From Helicobacter sp. (GTDB lineage Bacteria; Campylobacterota; Campylobacteria; Campylobacterales; Helicobacteraceae): a stretch of 50,164 nt of DNA. The translations under genes and the position numbers were made by a program. Of the stretch, positions 35,674-42,797 are shown piece after piece (position 1 is the stretch's first letter; each line of letters starts with the position of its first letter). The stretch is taken from the NCBI RefSeq assembly GCF_029067145.1, contig NZ_JAIEFA010000040.1, forward strand, positions 1 through 50,164, written 5' to 3'. Below the pieces are notes generated by a model, which was not told where the DNA came from, did not search any database, and was given only the letters and a program-made list of their open reading frames with translations.

Positions 35674-36261
35674 ATGCAAACGATTCTGCTGCTAAATGGC
35701 GGTAAGGCTTTTTGTGAATCCGGCGGCAAACTTAGCGCGACTTTGCAAGAAGTGGCAAAAGAGACTTTAGAATCTCTAGGCTTAAATGTGCTAGAAACAC
35801 ACATTGATAAAGGTTACAATGAAACCCAAGAAGCTCAAAAGATTCTAAGCTCTGATGTTTTAATTTGGCAATTTCCAGGCTGGTGGATGGGCGAACCTTG
35901 GATTGTTAAAGAATACATTGACAAAGTCTTTATGGCGGGAGCTGGGACGGGTCAATTTTTAACAGGAGATGGACGCCACAGAAACAATCCAAACAAAAAC
36001 TACGGCACAGGTGGCTTGCTAAAAAGCAAAAAATATCTCTTTAGCACGACTTGGAATGCTCCACTTAGCGCATTTGAAGATAAAAATGAGTTTTTTGGAG
36101 GAATCGGCATAGACGGAGTGAATTTGCATTTACACAAAGCGCACGAATTTGTAGGAATGTCAGCATTGCCTAGCTTTACTTGCTATGATGTAGTAAAGAA
36201 TCCTAAAGTAGAACAATATATTGCGGATTATAGGGCGCATTTGCGCAAAGTCTTGGGATAA
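35674..36261 (+). CDS. mdaB: MdaB-like NAD(P)H quinone oxidoreductase
   Basis: This flavodoxin-fold protein of 195 residues resembles MdaB, a two-electron quinone reductase that protects H. pylori from oxidative stress. Typical segments are ILLLNGGKAFCESGGKLS at the N-terminus, IWQFPGWWMGEPWIVKEYID in the middle and YGTGGLLKSKKYLFSTTWNAP. GTG 35668 is in frame but lies within the AAGGAG ribosome site; ATG 35674 is the sensible start. It is divergent from the HxlR regulator and followed after six bases by the NTF2-like gene. Confidence 0.9.
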   Translation: MQTILLLNGGKAFCESGGKLSATLQEVAKETLESLGLNVLETHIDKGYNETQEAQKILSSDVLIWQFPGWWMGEPWIVKEYIDKVFMAGAGTGQFLTGDGRHRNNPNKNYGTGGLLKSKKYLFSTTWNAPLSAFEDKNEFFGGIGIDGVNLHLHKAHEFVGMSALPSFTCYDVVKNPKVEQYIADYRAHLRKVLG

Positions 36262-36267
36262 ACCCAA

Positions 36268-36756
36268 ATGAACAAATGTAAGAATCGCAAACGTAGAGAC
36301 TTTTTAAAAGCTTCTGCAAAAATTGCGGGTATATTAGCTTTTGGAAGCACAACAAATTGCTTTGCAAGCTACAATAAAATTAAAGGAGAAAAAATGACAA
36401 AAATTAGTGAATATGAAGCGATTATCCAAGTGATACAAACCTACTTGGAGGGTTCAAATCAAGGCAAAAGTGAAATTGCTAAACAAGCCTTTGCCAAAGA
36501 CGCCATTATGCAAGGCACAAACAAAGATGGTAGCCTAGTGAGTGGAAGCATAGAGAATCTCTACAAAGTGCTTGATGAAAGCGGAGAGGCAAAAGACGCG
36601 GAATCCCGCATTGATGTGCTTTATGTTGATGAGAGTATCGCAAGTGTGCGCGTGATAATAGAAAATTGGCACGGCTTAAACTTCACAGATTTACATCAGC
36701 TTTTTAAGAGCAATGGTGAGTGGAAAATCGTCGCTAAAGCGTATCATACACATTAA
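36268..36756 (+). CDS. Tat-exported NTF2-like (SnoaL-type) protein with internal start
   Basis: The 162-residue protein begins with a Tat signal: KRRDFLK near residues 8-14, then a hydrophobic stretch to about residue 35. The mature part (about 43-162) is a small NTF2/SnoaL-like domain (IIQVIQTYLEGSNQGKSEIAK, VRVIIENWHGLNFTDLHQLF, WKIVAKAYHTH) that could bind or convert a small ligand. ATG 36394 (Met43) is in frame directly after a perfect AAAGGAGA site (36382-36389), stronger than anything before ATG 36268. A cytosolic 120-residue form may therefore be made too. Its operon with mdaB suggests a role in oxidative or quinone stress; the substrate is unknown. Confidence 0.78.
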   Translation: MNKCKNRKRRDFLKASAKIAGILAFGSTTNCFASYNKIKGEKMTKISEYEAIIQVIQTYLEGSNQGKSEIAKQAFAKDAIMQGTNKDGSLVSGSIENLYKVLDESGEAKDAESRIDVLYVDESIASVRVIIENWHGLNFTDLHQLFKSNGEWKIVAKAYHTH

Positions 36757-37052
36757 AATCTCATCTTGTGTAAGATTCAAGCGTGAGCTACAAAGAATCG
36801 CTAGATTCTTAAAAGCTCACAAAATTTGTCAATTTACTTCAAACAAATTTCTTTGCTTTAAATATTTTTATCAGCCTTATTGCCCAATCATAATGGCTGG
36901 AAGTCGCGCTAATACAATAGTCTCCAAGACTTGTCGTGCCGCACTAAGGATAATGCTTTTTGATAAATAGCTCATTTGGGAAGATTTTGTATCATTTTCA
37001 TACAATCTGTATGGCTTTGCAAAAGCAGACTTTGTTATTAAATCATTGCTTC
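36757..37052. other. Non-coding gap with a large hairpin and a possible gene remnant
   Basis: This 296-base stretch holds no gene I trust. It contains the long hairpin at 36783-36820. On the minus strand an open frame ends at a stop near 36878. Its last codons give MSYLSKSIILSAARQVLETI, then VLARLPAIMIGQ, which has natural codon use and reads like the tail of a lost protein. No complete gene accompanies it. It marks the boundary between the redox genes and the restriction-rich region. Confidence 0.5.
36783..36820. terminator. Long two-part hairpin after the NTF2-like gene
   Basis: Outer arms GTGAGCT/AGCTCAC (7 base pairs), a 3x3 internal loop, inner arms AAGAATC/GATTCTT (7 base pairs) and a GCTA loop make a strong 38-base hairpin, 27 bases after the NTF2-like stop. 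No T run follows in either direction, so it may be a processed 3' end or a small-RNA element rather than a classical terminator. Confidence 0.5.
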
Positions 37053-37997
37053 CTATTGTTCTATGATGAGTTTTTCTTCTATATATTTTTGCATTTCCTC
37101 ATCATCAAAAACTTTATCAAATTTTGCTTTGATTTCTGTGTCAAACCCTGCTTTGATTTGTTTATTTATATCTTCAATAAAAATTTTAAAATCACTATTT
37201 TTTTCCAAAAGCATATTGAGTGTTTGTATATCAATCTCTCTTTCTCTGGAGCTAAGCAAGATTTTAGAATCCAAAGTTTCGCACTCAAGTTTTATCACTC
37301 CGATACCAAAGCTTTGATTTAGTCGTCTTAACTCGCTTAAAACCTCCTCATCAATTTCTTCAAAAACTACCAAATACCCTTCATTTGCCCAACTAGAATT
37401 ACTCACAGCCTGAAAATAACTTTCCTTTAAATTTGAAAAATTAAGGCTAATTTTAAGTTCAAATGAAAAAAGTTTATAACTATTTTGCCCTATATTATGC
37501 AAAAATGTCAGAGTTTCTTTATTATAATCATCATAAGGAAAATACACACCTACAATATCAGGATAATTCCATTTGTCTTTGCCCATTGCTGTTTTTTTGC
37601 TTTTCTCGTGGTAAATAGTTTTGCATCGGAGATTAAAATTAGAATTTTCATAGAGAAATTTTACAAGCAAAGGGTGTAAGTCTCTTTCGTGAAATTTCAT
37701 CTTTTCATCTTTATCCAAAATTTCATTGAGTATTTTTGAATTTTCCATATTTAATAGCTCATTTTCTCTCTCTTTAAGCCAAAAAGTAGTGGGTTTCTTA
37801 GAAGCAAAAATAAAGCAATTCTCTTTTCTTTTAATGCGTTCATAAATAACAGCTCCAAGGGTCATAACAGGCGTTTTTCCAACGCTTGAAAGCTTTTTAT
37901 CAAGCCCCATTTCACAAGCCTTTAACCAAATTTGCTTACTCGTCAATGGAGTATTTGCTTGTTTTAAAATTTCTACAACAAGTTCTTTATAAGTCAT
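37053..37997 (-). CDS. HARE-HTH domain protein with PD-(D/E)XK nuclease domain (putative restriction enzyme)
   Basis: The 314-residue protein starts with a HARE-HTH domain (about 1-78: MTYKELVVEILKQANTPLTS, then a wing ending TTFWLKER). This is a winged helix found in restriction enzymes and chromatin proteins and proposed to sense modified DNA. The rest (about 100-260) looks like a PD-(D/E)XK nuclease: Asp147 in YPDIVG, Glu180 and Lys182 in FSFELKI, and a following helix with FQAVSNSSWANEGYLVV. COG2958 proteins have this build. AAGGAGGA precedes ATG 37997; a longer frame reaching 38081 overlaps guaA and is not used. It lies ten bases after guaA on the same strand. No methylase partner is adjacent. 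Confidence 0.75.
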   Translation of the reverse strand: MTYKELVVEILKQANTPLTSKQIWLKACEMGLDKKLSSVGKTPVMTLGAVIYERIKRKENCFIFASKKPTTFWLKERENELLNMENSKILNEILDKDEKMKFHERDLHPLLVKFLYENSNFNLRCKTIYHEKSKKTAMGKDKWNYPDIVGVYFPYDDYNKETLTFLHNIGQNSYKLFSFELKISLNFSNLKESYFQAVSNSSWANEGYLVVFEEIDEEVLSELRRLNQSFGIGVIKLECETLDSKILLSSREREIDIQTLNMLLEKNSDFKIFIEDINKQIKAGFDTEIKAKFDKVFDDEEMQKYIEEKLIIEQ

Positions 37998-38007
37998 TTT
38001 TCCTCCT

Positions 38008-41000
38008 TCACTCCCACTCAATCGTACCCGGTGGTTTGCTTGTGATATCATACACCACGCGGTTAATACCCTCAACCTCATTAATAATGCGATTACTCAC
38101 AGATTCTAAAAAATCGTGGGGCAAATGCGCAAAAGTCGCTGTCATTCCATCAATTGCTTCTACTGCACGCACACAAATCGTATTATCATAAGTGCGATTA
38201 TCGCCCATTACACCTACGCTCCGCACATTTAAAAGCACACAAAACGCCTGCCACACTTTGTCATAATAGCCTTGTTTGCGCAGCTCGTCTATAAAGATAG
38301 AATCTGCCTCACGTAGCAAATCTAAATCTCTCTTATTCACCTCGCCCATAATGCGTATGGCAAGCCCGGGTCCTGGGAATGGGTGGCGCATTAGCATAGA
38401 TTCAGGCATTCCAAGCTCTCGCCCTAACGCCCTCACTTCATCTTTAAAAAGCTCCCGCAAAGGCTCAATGAGTTCAAACTTCATCCACTCCGGCAATCCA
38501 CCCACATTATGGTGGCTTTTTATCGTCTTAGAGGGACCCTTCACACTCACAGATTCTATCACATCAGGATAAAGCGTGCCTTGTGCGAGGAATTTTATCT
38601 CACCTTTGGTATTGTGCTTTTTTGCCTCTTTTTCAAACACTTCAATAAAAGTCTCTCCAATGATTTTACGTTTCTTCTCTGGGTCAATCACACCTTTAAG
38701 ACGGCTTAAAAACAACGCACTAGCATCTGCAGTAATCAGCGGCACTTTGAGGTTTTCTCTAAACATCTTCTCCACCGCCTCTCTCTCACCCTTGCGCAAA
38801 AGCCCGGTATCCACAAACACAGGGATAAGATTTTCCCCAATGGCACGATAAAGCAAAGCTGCAACGACACTAGAATCTACCCCACCACTCACCGCACATA
38901 AAACCTTAGAAGGCGTTGGCTTTTTGGTGCTTTTAGCGGATTGTTCGCTCGGTGCTTGGTCATTACCCTCAAGGTAACTCCCTTCGCCCCTCGCTCCAAA
39001 ACCACTAAAATCCCTCAAGAATCTTTCCGCCTTAGAATCTTTGGCAAAATCTTTAGATTCCACTTTCGTTTTGCTTTGCTTTTCATCTAGCATTCTAAGA
39101 TTTGCAGTAGTGCTTTCGTAGTTTTTTTGGGATTTTGGGGGTGAGGCTAGACTAATGGTCTGCGAACTTTCAAAATCCCAAAAATCTGCGGAATGATTGC
39201 CCAAAGTTGAATGCCTTTTGAAACACGAAATCAGGTGGTCATTCACCATTCCAATAGCCTGCATAAACGCATACATAGTTGTAGTGCCGACAAACTTAAA
39301 CCCACGCTTTTTCAAATCCTTAGCGATTGTATCTGAAAGTGGTGTGGAAGCGGGTAAATTTGCGATGCTTTCAAAGGCATTGATAATCGGCTTGCCTCCC
39401 ACAAAGCCCCAAATATACTTATCAAAGCTTCCAAACTCCTTTTGCACTGCCAAAAATGCCTTAGCATTAGAAATTGCAGCTTCTATTTTGGCACGATTGC
39501 GGATAATCCCCTCATTGTGCATTAAAGATTCTATTTTGCTCCCATCATAAGCAGCAATTTTATGGTAATCAAAATCATCAAATGCTATTCTAAAACTCTC
39601 ACGCTTTTTAAGAATCGTAATCCAAGAAAGACCCGCTTGAAAACTCTCTAACAAAAGAAACTCAAAAAGTTTCCTATCATCGTGCAGTGGTTCGCCCCAT
39701 TCTGTATCGTGATAATTTTCATATAATTTACGTGCCGATTCGTCCTTATCAGTAGCCCAAGTGCAACGCACCCTCTCGCATTTTCCTTGTGCCTCAAGCC
39801 CCAAAGACTTTTGCAAACTCTCACGTGCAATGCTTAGGGGGATAAGTTTTGGTGAAAATTCCCCAGCACTCCCCGCAGGGATAGGATTTTCTCCTGTTTT
39901 TGTAAATCCTAAATGCTGATAGAAACTCAAAGCCCACTCAAGACTATTAACCTTTATGACTTCAAATGCACCTAAATACCGCATAAATGCTTCTTTGAGT
40001 AGTGCTTTACCTACACCTTTTCTAAAGGCTTTTGGAGCGATAAAAAGCATTGCGATTTCATTTTTTTCTATCTCAATAAAACCTAGCCATTCTTCATTTT
40101 TTTTGGCTATAAGTAAATTTTTGGATTTTAAAATAGCCTCCAGTATTTCTTCTCTCATACCCGCAATCTCATCTTCGCTTAAATCTTTGTGGGTGGCTCT
40201 TGCGCCCTGCTCCCAAATAGAGGCAAGATGTTGAATTGCTTGTGCTTTCCCAACTTGTTTAAAAGATTCTACAAGAGTGATAAAAGACAAAGAATCCTCT
40301 GGAGATGCCAAAGTGCGCTGTAATTGCTCCCTCGCTACCTCCATAGGCGTTAGCATAATTTTCTGATAACTTCCAACACAAAAGGGTTCGCCTGCCTTTT
40401 TAAATCCCAAAGATTGATAAAATCCCAAAGTTTGCTTACGGCTATTAAGGATAATGCTGTCAAATTTATACAAATGCCAATTTATTGCTTCTTTAAGCAG
40501 TGCCTTGCCAATCCCTTTGCTAAAATATTGAGGCGCGACAAAAAGTAGAGTAATTTCATTGCTTTTCACCGCGATAAAGCCTAGCCATTCCCCCGCTTTT
40601 TTAGCAATCAATATTTCCTCTGCCTTTGCAATATAATCTTTTTCTATCTCTTTGCACCTGTGGGTGATAAATGCTTCACTTACTTGTTGTGTGGCTCGCA
40701 CAGAATCTTCCCAAATTTGTAGGAGGTTTTCTATCGTTTGCGCCTTTCCTTTTTCTTTAATAGCAACTTTTAATGTAATAAAAGCAGGATTTTGCAAATC
40801 CACATTTTCGCTTCCATAAACGATATGGCGCAGTTTTTCAATCTCATTTTGCGCGAAATTCCGCATATTCCAGCTTGTATCCGCGCCACAAATCCCTACT
40901 GCAAAGTTTTGCAACATCTGCCCTCCACACTCGCTATGCACGACTTCAGGGTGAAACTGCAAGGCATAAATCTTGCGCTTAGAATCTGCAATCACGCAAT

Positions 41001-42609
41001 AATGTGTATTGCCAGACTTTGCAAGCTCTTTAAATCCTTTTGGGATTTTTTCTACTTTATCAGCGTGGCTCATCCATACGATAGAATCTTGCTTCACATT
41101 TTTAAAGAGTGTGTTTGCTCCAAGCCCTTGCGTGTTCGTGCTATTCTCTAATCCTTGCCATACATTTTTTTTAAGCTTAAAAACCAAATGGTTGATTTTT
41201 TTGCCCTTGTAAGACTTAAGATATTCCCCCACTTTTTGCATACTAAGCTTTTTTGCGACTTTAAGAGAGCTCAAATTATCCTCTTTGATGAGACAATACA
41301 CTTCCTCCAATCCCAAAGTTTCAAAGCCATATTTTACACACATTCTAGCTGCTTCGCTTCCATAGCCTTTGTCCCAAAAATCGTGGTGTAAAAGATAGCC
41401 GATTTCTACAACTTCTTGAGTTTTGCCCTTTAGGTTTATCTCTGCATAATTTAGCCCCGCATTGCCGATAATCTCGCCACTTTGCTTCTCCACAATCGCC
41501 CAGATTCCAAAGCCATATTGTTGATAATGCGCTAATTGTTTATCCAACCATTCTTGACTTTCCTTTTTGCTAAATCCGTGCCCCCACGCATACATCGTCT
41601 TTTTGTCACTTAAGATTCTATGTAGTGCGACAAAATCCGCCTGTGTATAAGGACGCAAAAAGACACGCTCACTCTCACACACAAAAACATTTGCCACAGA
41701 ACCGCTAGTTTCTCTTTCAAGTGCTTTTTTTAATGTTGCCTTGTTTATTTTTAAATGCACAATGGGGAAGTCTCGCCCTGCGGAATCTTGCGCGCTTTTG
41801 CCGATTGCTTCAAAGCCCAAACTCTGATAAAATGCCAAGCCTTGCGCATTTTGCTCGTTGCAATCTACTAAAATGCAAGGATAATCTTTCAAATATCGCT
41901 CCAACGCCTCCTTTAACAATGCCTTGCCCACACCTTTTTTAAAAGCTTTTGAAGCGACAAAAAGCATTTCAATCTTATTGTCTTCCACACCAACAAAGCC
42001 CAAAAAATCCTTTTTATCTGTCGCAGTGATAATATTTTGAGAGCTTTGTAGTGCTGCTTTGACTTCTATTTTAATCTCTGCAATGTCTTGCTTAGTTAAA
42101 AAAGTGTGGCTTACTCGCACAGAATCTTCCCATAAATCAAGCAAGGCTGTTAGCATTTGAGGAAACTTGTTTTGACTAAAAAGCGTAAAAGAAAGGCTCA
42201 TCGGCACTTGTGCGCCTTGAAATGTGGGATAAGATGAAACTTTAGAATCTTTATCCGCATAGGATTCCATAATCTCTAGCACCGCCTTGCCAAACTCTTG
42301 CGCGTCTGCCTTGATGACGCGTCCGCCAAAATGTTGGGCGATAAGCTGCATACCATAGCAGATTCCTAAGATTGGAATCCCAAGCGAAAAAATTGCGCTA
42401 TCGGGCTTATAGGCGTCTTTTTCATACACACTTGCGGGTCCGCCACTTAGTATAATGCCTTTAGGATTCTTTGCCTTAATAGAATCTAGTTTTTCAAAGT
42501 AAGGGACAATCTCGGTATAAACGCCATATTCACGCAGTCTCCGCGCGATGAGCTGTGTGTATTGAGAGCCAAAATCTAGCACTAAAATTTGGACATTATT
42601 TGCTTGCAT
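38008..42609 (-). CDS. guaA: GMP synthase (GuaA) with two large insertions: four GNAT domains and a TagI glycosylase
   Basis: GuaA aminates XMP to GMP. All core parts are present but split over 1533 residues instead of about 510. Residues 1-115 and about 498-593 form the glutaminase, with Cys84 in GICYGMQ and His553/Glu555 in QFHPEV. Residues about 1233-1410 are the ATP-pyrophosphatase with loop SGGVDSS at 1241-1247, and 1410-1533 is the dimerisation domain ending TIEWE. Insertion 1 (about 116-497) holds a YjaB-like and a RimJ/L-like GNAT domain. Insertion 2 (about 594-1232) holds two more YjaB-like GNATs, a DNA-3-methyladenine glycosylase I and a disordered linker. The frame is intact and active-site residues remain, so it is probably functional. 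From memory the H. hepaticus GuaA is also unusually long; I could not check. AAGGA precedes the ATG. Confidence 0.9.
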   Translation of the reverse strand: MQANNVQILVLDFGSQYTQLIARRLREYGVYTEIVPYFEKLDSIKAKNPKGIILSGGPASVYEKDAYKPDSAIFSLGIPILGICYGMQLIAQHFGGRVIKADAQEFGKAVLEIMESYADKDSKVSSYPTFQGAQVPMSLSFTLFSQNKFPQMLTALLDLWEDSVRVSHTFLTKQDIAEIKIEVKAALQSSQNIITATDKKDFLGFVGVEDNKIEMLFVASKAFKKGVGKALLKEALERYLKDYPCILVDCNEQNAQGLAFYQSLGFEAIGKSAQDSAGRDFPIVHLKINKATLKKALERETSGSVANVFVCESERVFLRPYTQADFVALHRILSDKKTMYAWGHGFSKKESQEWLDKQLAHYQQYGFGIWAIVEKQSGEIIGNAGLNYAEINLKGKTQEVVEIGYLLHHDFWDKGYGSEAARMCVKYGFETLGLEEVYCLIKEDNLSSLKVAKKLSMQKVGEYLKSYKGKKINHLVFKLKKNVWQGLENSTNTQGLGANTLFKNVKQDSIVWMSHADKVEKIPKGFKELAKSGNTHYCVIADSKRKIYALQFHPEVVHSECGGQMLQNFAVGICGADTSWNMRNFAQNEIEKLRHIVYGSENVDLQNPAFITLKVAIKEKGKAQTIENLLQIWEDSVRATQQVSEAFITHRCKEIEKDYIAKAEEILIAKKAGEWLGFIAVKSNEITLLFVAPQYFSKGIGKALLKEAINWHLYKFDSIILNSRKQTLGFYQSLGFKKAGEPFCVGSYQKIMLTPMEVAREQLQRTLASPEDSLSFITLVESFKQVGKAQAIQHLASIWEQGARATHKDLSEDEIAGMREEILEAILKSKNLLIAKKNEEWLGFIEIEKNEIAMLFIAPKAFRKGVGKALLKEAFMRYLGAFEVIKVNSLEWALSFYQHLGFTKTGENPIPAGSAGEFSPKLIPLSIARESLQKSLGLEAQGKCERVRCTWATDKDESARKLYENYHDTEWGEPLHDDRKLFEFLLLESFQAGLSWITILKKRESFRIAFDDFDYHKIAAYDGSKIESLMHNEGIIRNRAKIEAAISNAKAFLAVQKEFGSFDKYIWGFVGGKPIINAFESIANLPASTPLSDTIAKDLKKRGFKFVGTTTMYAFMQAIGMVNDHLISCFKRHSTLGNHSADFWDFESSQTISLASPPKSQKNYESTTANLRMLDEKQSKTKVESKDFAKDSKAERFLRDFSGFGARGEGSYLEGNDQAPSEQSAKSTKKPTPSKVLCAVSGGVDSSVVAALLYRAIGENLIPVFVDTGLLRKGEREAVEKMFRENLKVPLITADASALFLSRLKGVIDPEKKRKIIGETFIEVFEKEAKKHNTKGEIKFLAQGTLYPDVIESVSVKGPSKTIKSHHNVGGLPEWMKFELIEPLRELFKDEVRALGRELGMPESMLMRHPFPGPGLAIRIMGEVNKRDLDLLREADSIFIDELRKQGYYDKVWQAFCVLLNVRSVGVMGDNRTYDNTICVRAVEAIDGMTATFAHLPHDFLESVSNRIINEVEGINRVVYDITSKPPGTIEWE
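38920..39189 (-). other. Disordered linker within GuaA (residues 1141-1230)
   Basis: About 90 residues rich in Ser, Lys, Asp, Glu and Gln join the glycosylase to the ATP-pyrophosphatase domain. There is no fold-like pattern. It would act as a flexible tether that lets GuaA halves assemble around the inserted domains. Confidence 0.6.
39190..39783 (-). other. DNA-3-methyladenine glycosylase I domain embedded in GuaA
   Basis: Residues 943-1140 of GuaA follow the whole E. coli TagI sequence. Zinc ligands appear conserved: Cys949 (RCTW), His967 (YHDTEWG), and His1125 and Cys1129 (VNDHLISC). So are the catalytic Glu988 and the base-stacking Trp996 in LESFQAGLSWITILKKRE. KKRGFKFVGTT and FMQAIGMVNDH are also present. 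The domain should excise 3-methyladenine from DNA. Confidence 0.88.
39835..40797 (-). repeat. Two YjaB-like GNAT domains in GuaA insertion 2 (GNAT3 and GNAT4)
   Basis: Residues about 605-757 and 775-925 of GuaA are paralogous to each other and to GNAT1. Each has an IWE-(D/Q)-(S/G)-(V/A)-RAT start, an acetyl-CoA loop (SKGIGKA or RKGVGKA, both followed by LLKEA) and an FYQ-x-LGF end. They look like in-frame duplications. The acceptor substrates are unknown. Confidence 0.8.
41164..42162 (-). other. YjaB-like (GNAT1) and RimJ/RimL-like (GNAT2) domains in GuaA insertion 1
   Basis: Residues about 150-290 match YjaB-type acetyltransferases (LWEDSVRVSHTFL, acetyl-CoA loop KKGVGKALLKEA, NEQNAQGLAFYQSLGFEAIG). 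Residues about 312-482 match the RimJ/RimL type (RVFLRPYTQADF, EIGYLLHHDFWDKGYGSEAA). Both sit between two strands of the glutaminase domain, before LFKNVKQDSIVWMSH. Confidence 0.82.
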
Positions 42610-42750
42610 AAAGAATCCTTAAAAGTTGTAGAATCGCATTTGTTAATTTTTGGCGCAATCTTAGCTAAAAGTTGCTTATAAGTGCTTTTATTCAAGCTTT
42701 GTAGTTGAGATTTGCAAGTCTTTTATCAATTTGTAGTAAATTTTGTTTTT

Positions 42751-42760
42751 TTGATAAAAT
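42751..42760 (+). promoter_or_regulatory. Candidate extended -10 promoter for mcrB-mcrC
   Basis: TTGATAAAAT at 42751-42760, 37 bases before the mcrB ATG, matches the recurring -10 form of the window. The 188-base divergent gap to guaA must also hold the guaA promoter; TAAGAT on the minus strand at 42658-42663 is a weak candidate. Confidence 0.5.
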
Positions 42761-42797
42761 ATGCGTGGAAATATTTAGAAACGAGAGGGAGTTGCTT

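Noticed and set aside
36713..36970. Plus-strand open frame of 85 codons after the NTF2-like gene
   Set aside because: It overlaps the end of the NTF2-like gene, runs through the strong hairpin and has no recognisable pattern or ribosome site.
40792..41151. Plus-strand open frames inside the guaA insertions
   Set aside because: They are antisense to clearly recognisable GNAT domains and show no protein-like motifs.
38008..42609. guaA length as an assembly or frame error
   Set aside because: The frame is open for all 1533 codons, domain order is coherent, and active-site residues of every domain are retained. A chimera would be unlikely to keep this.
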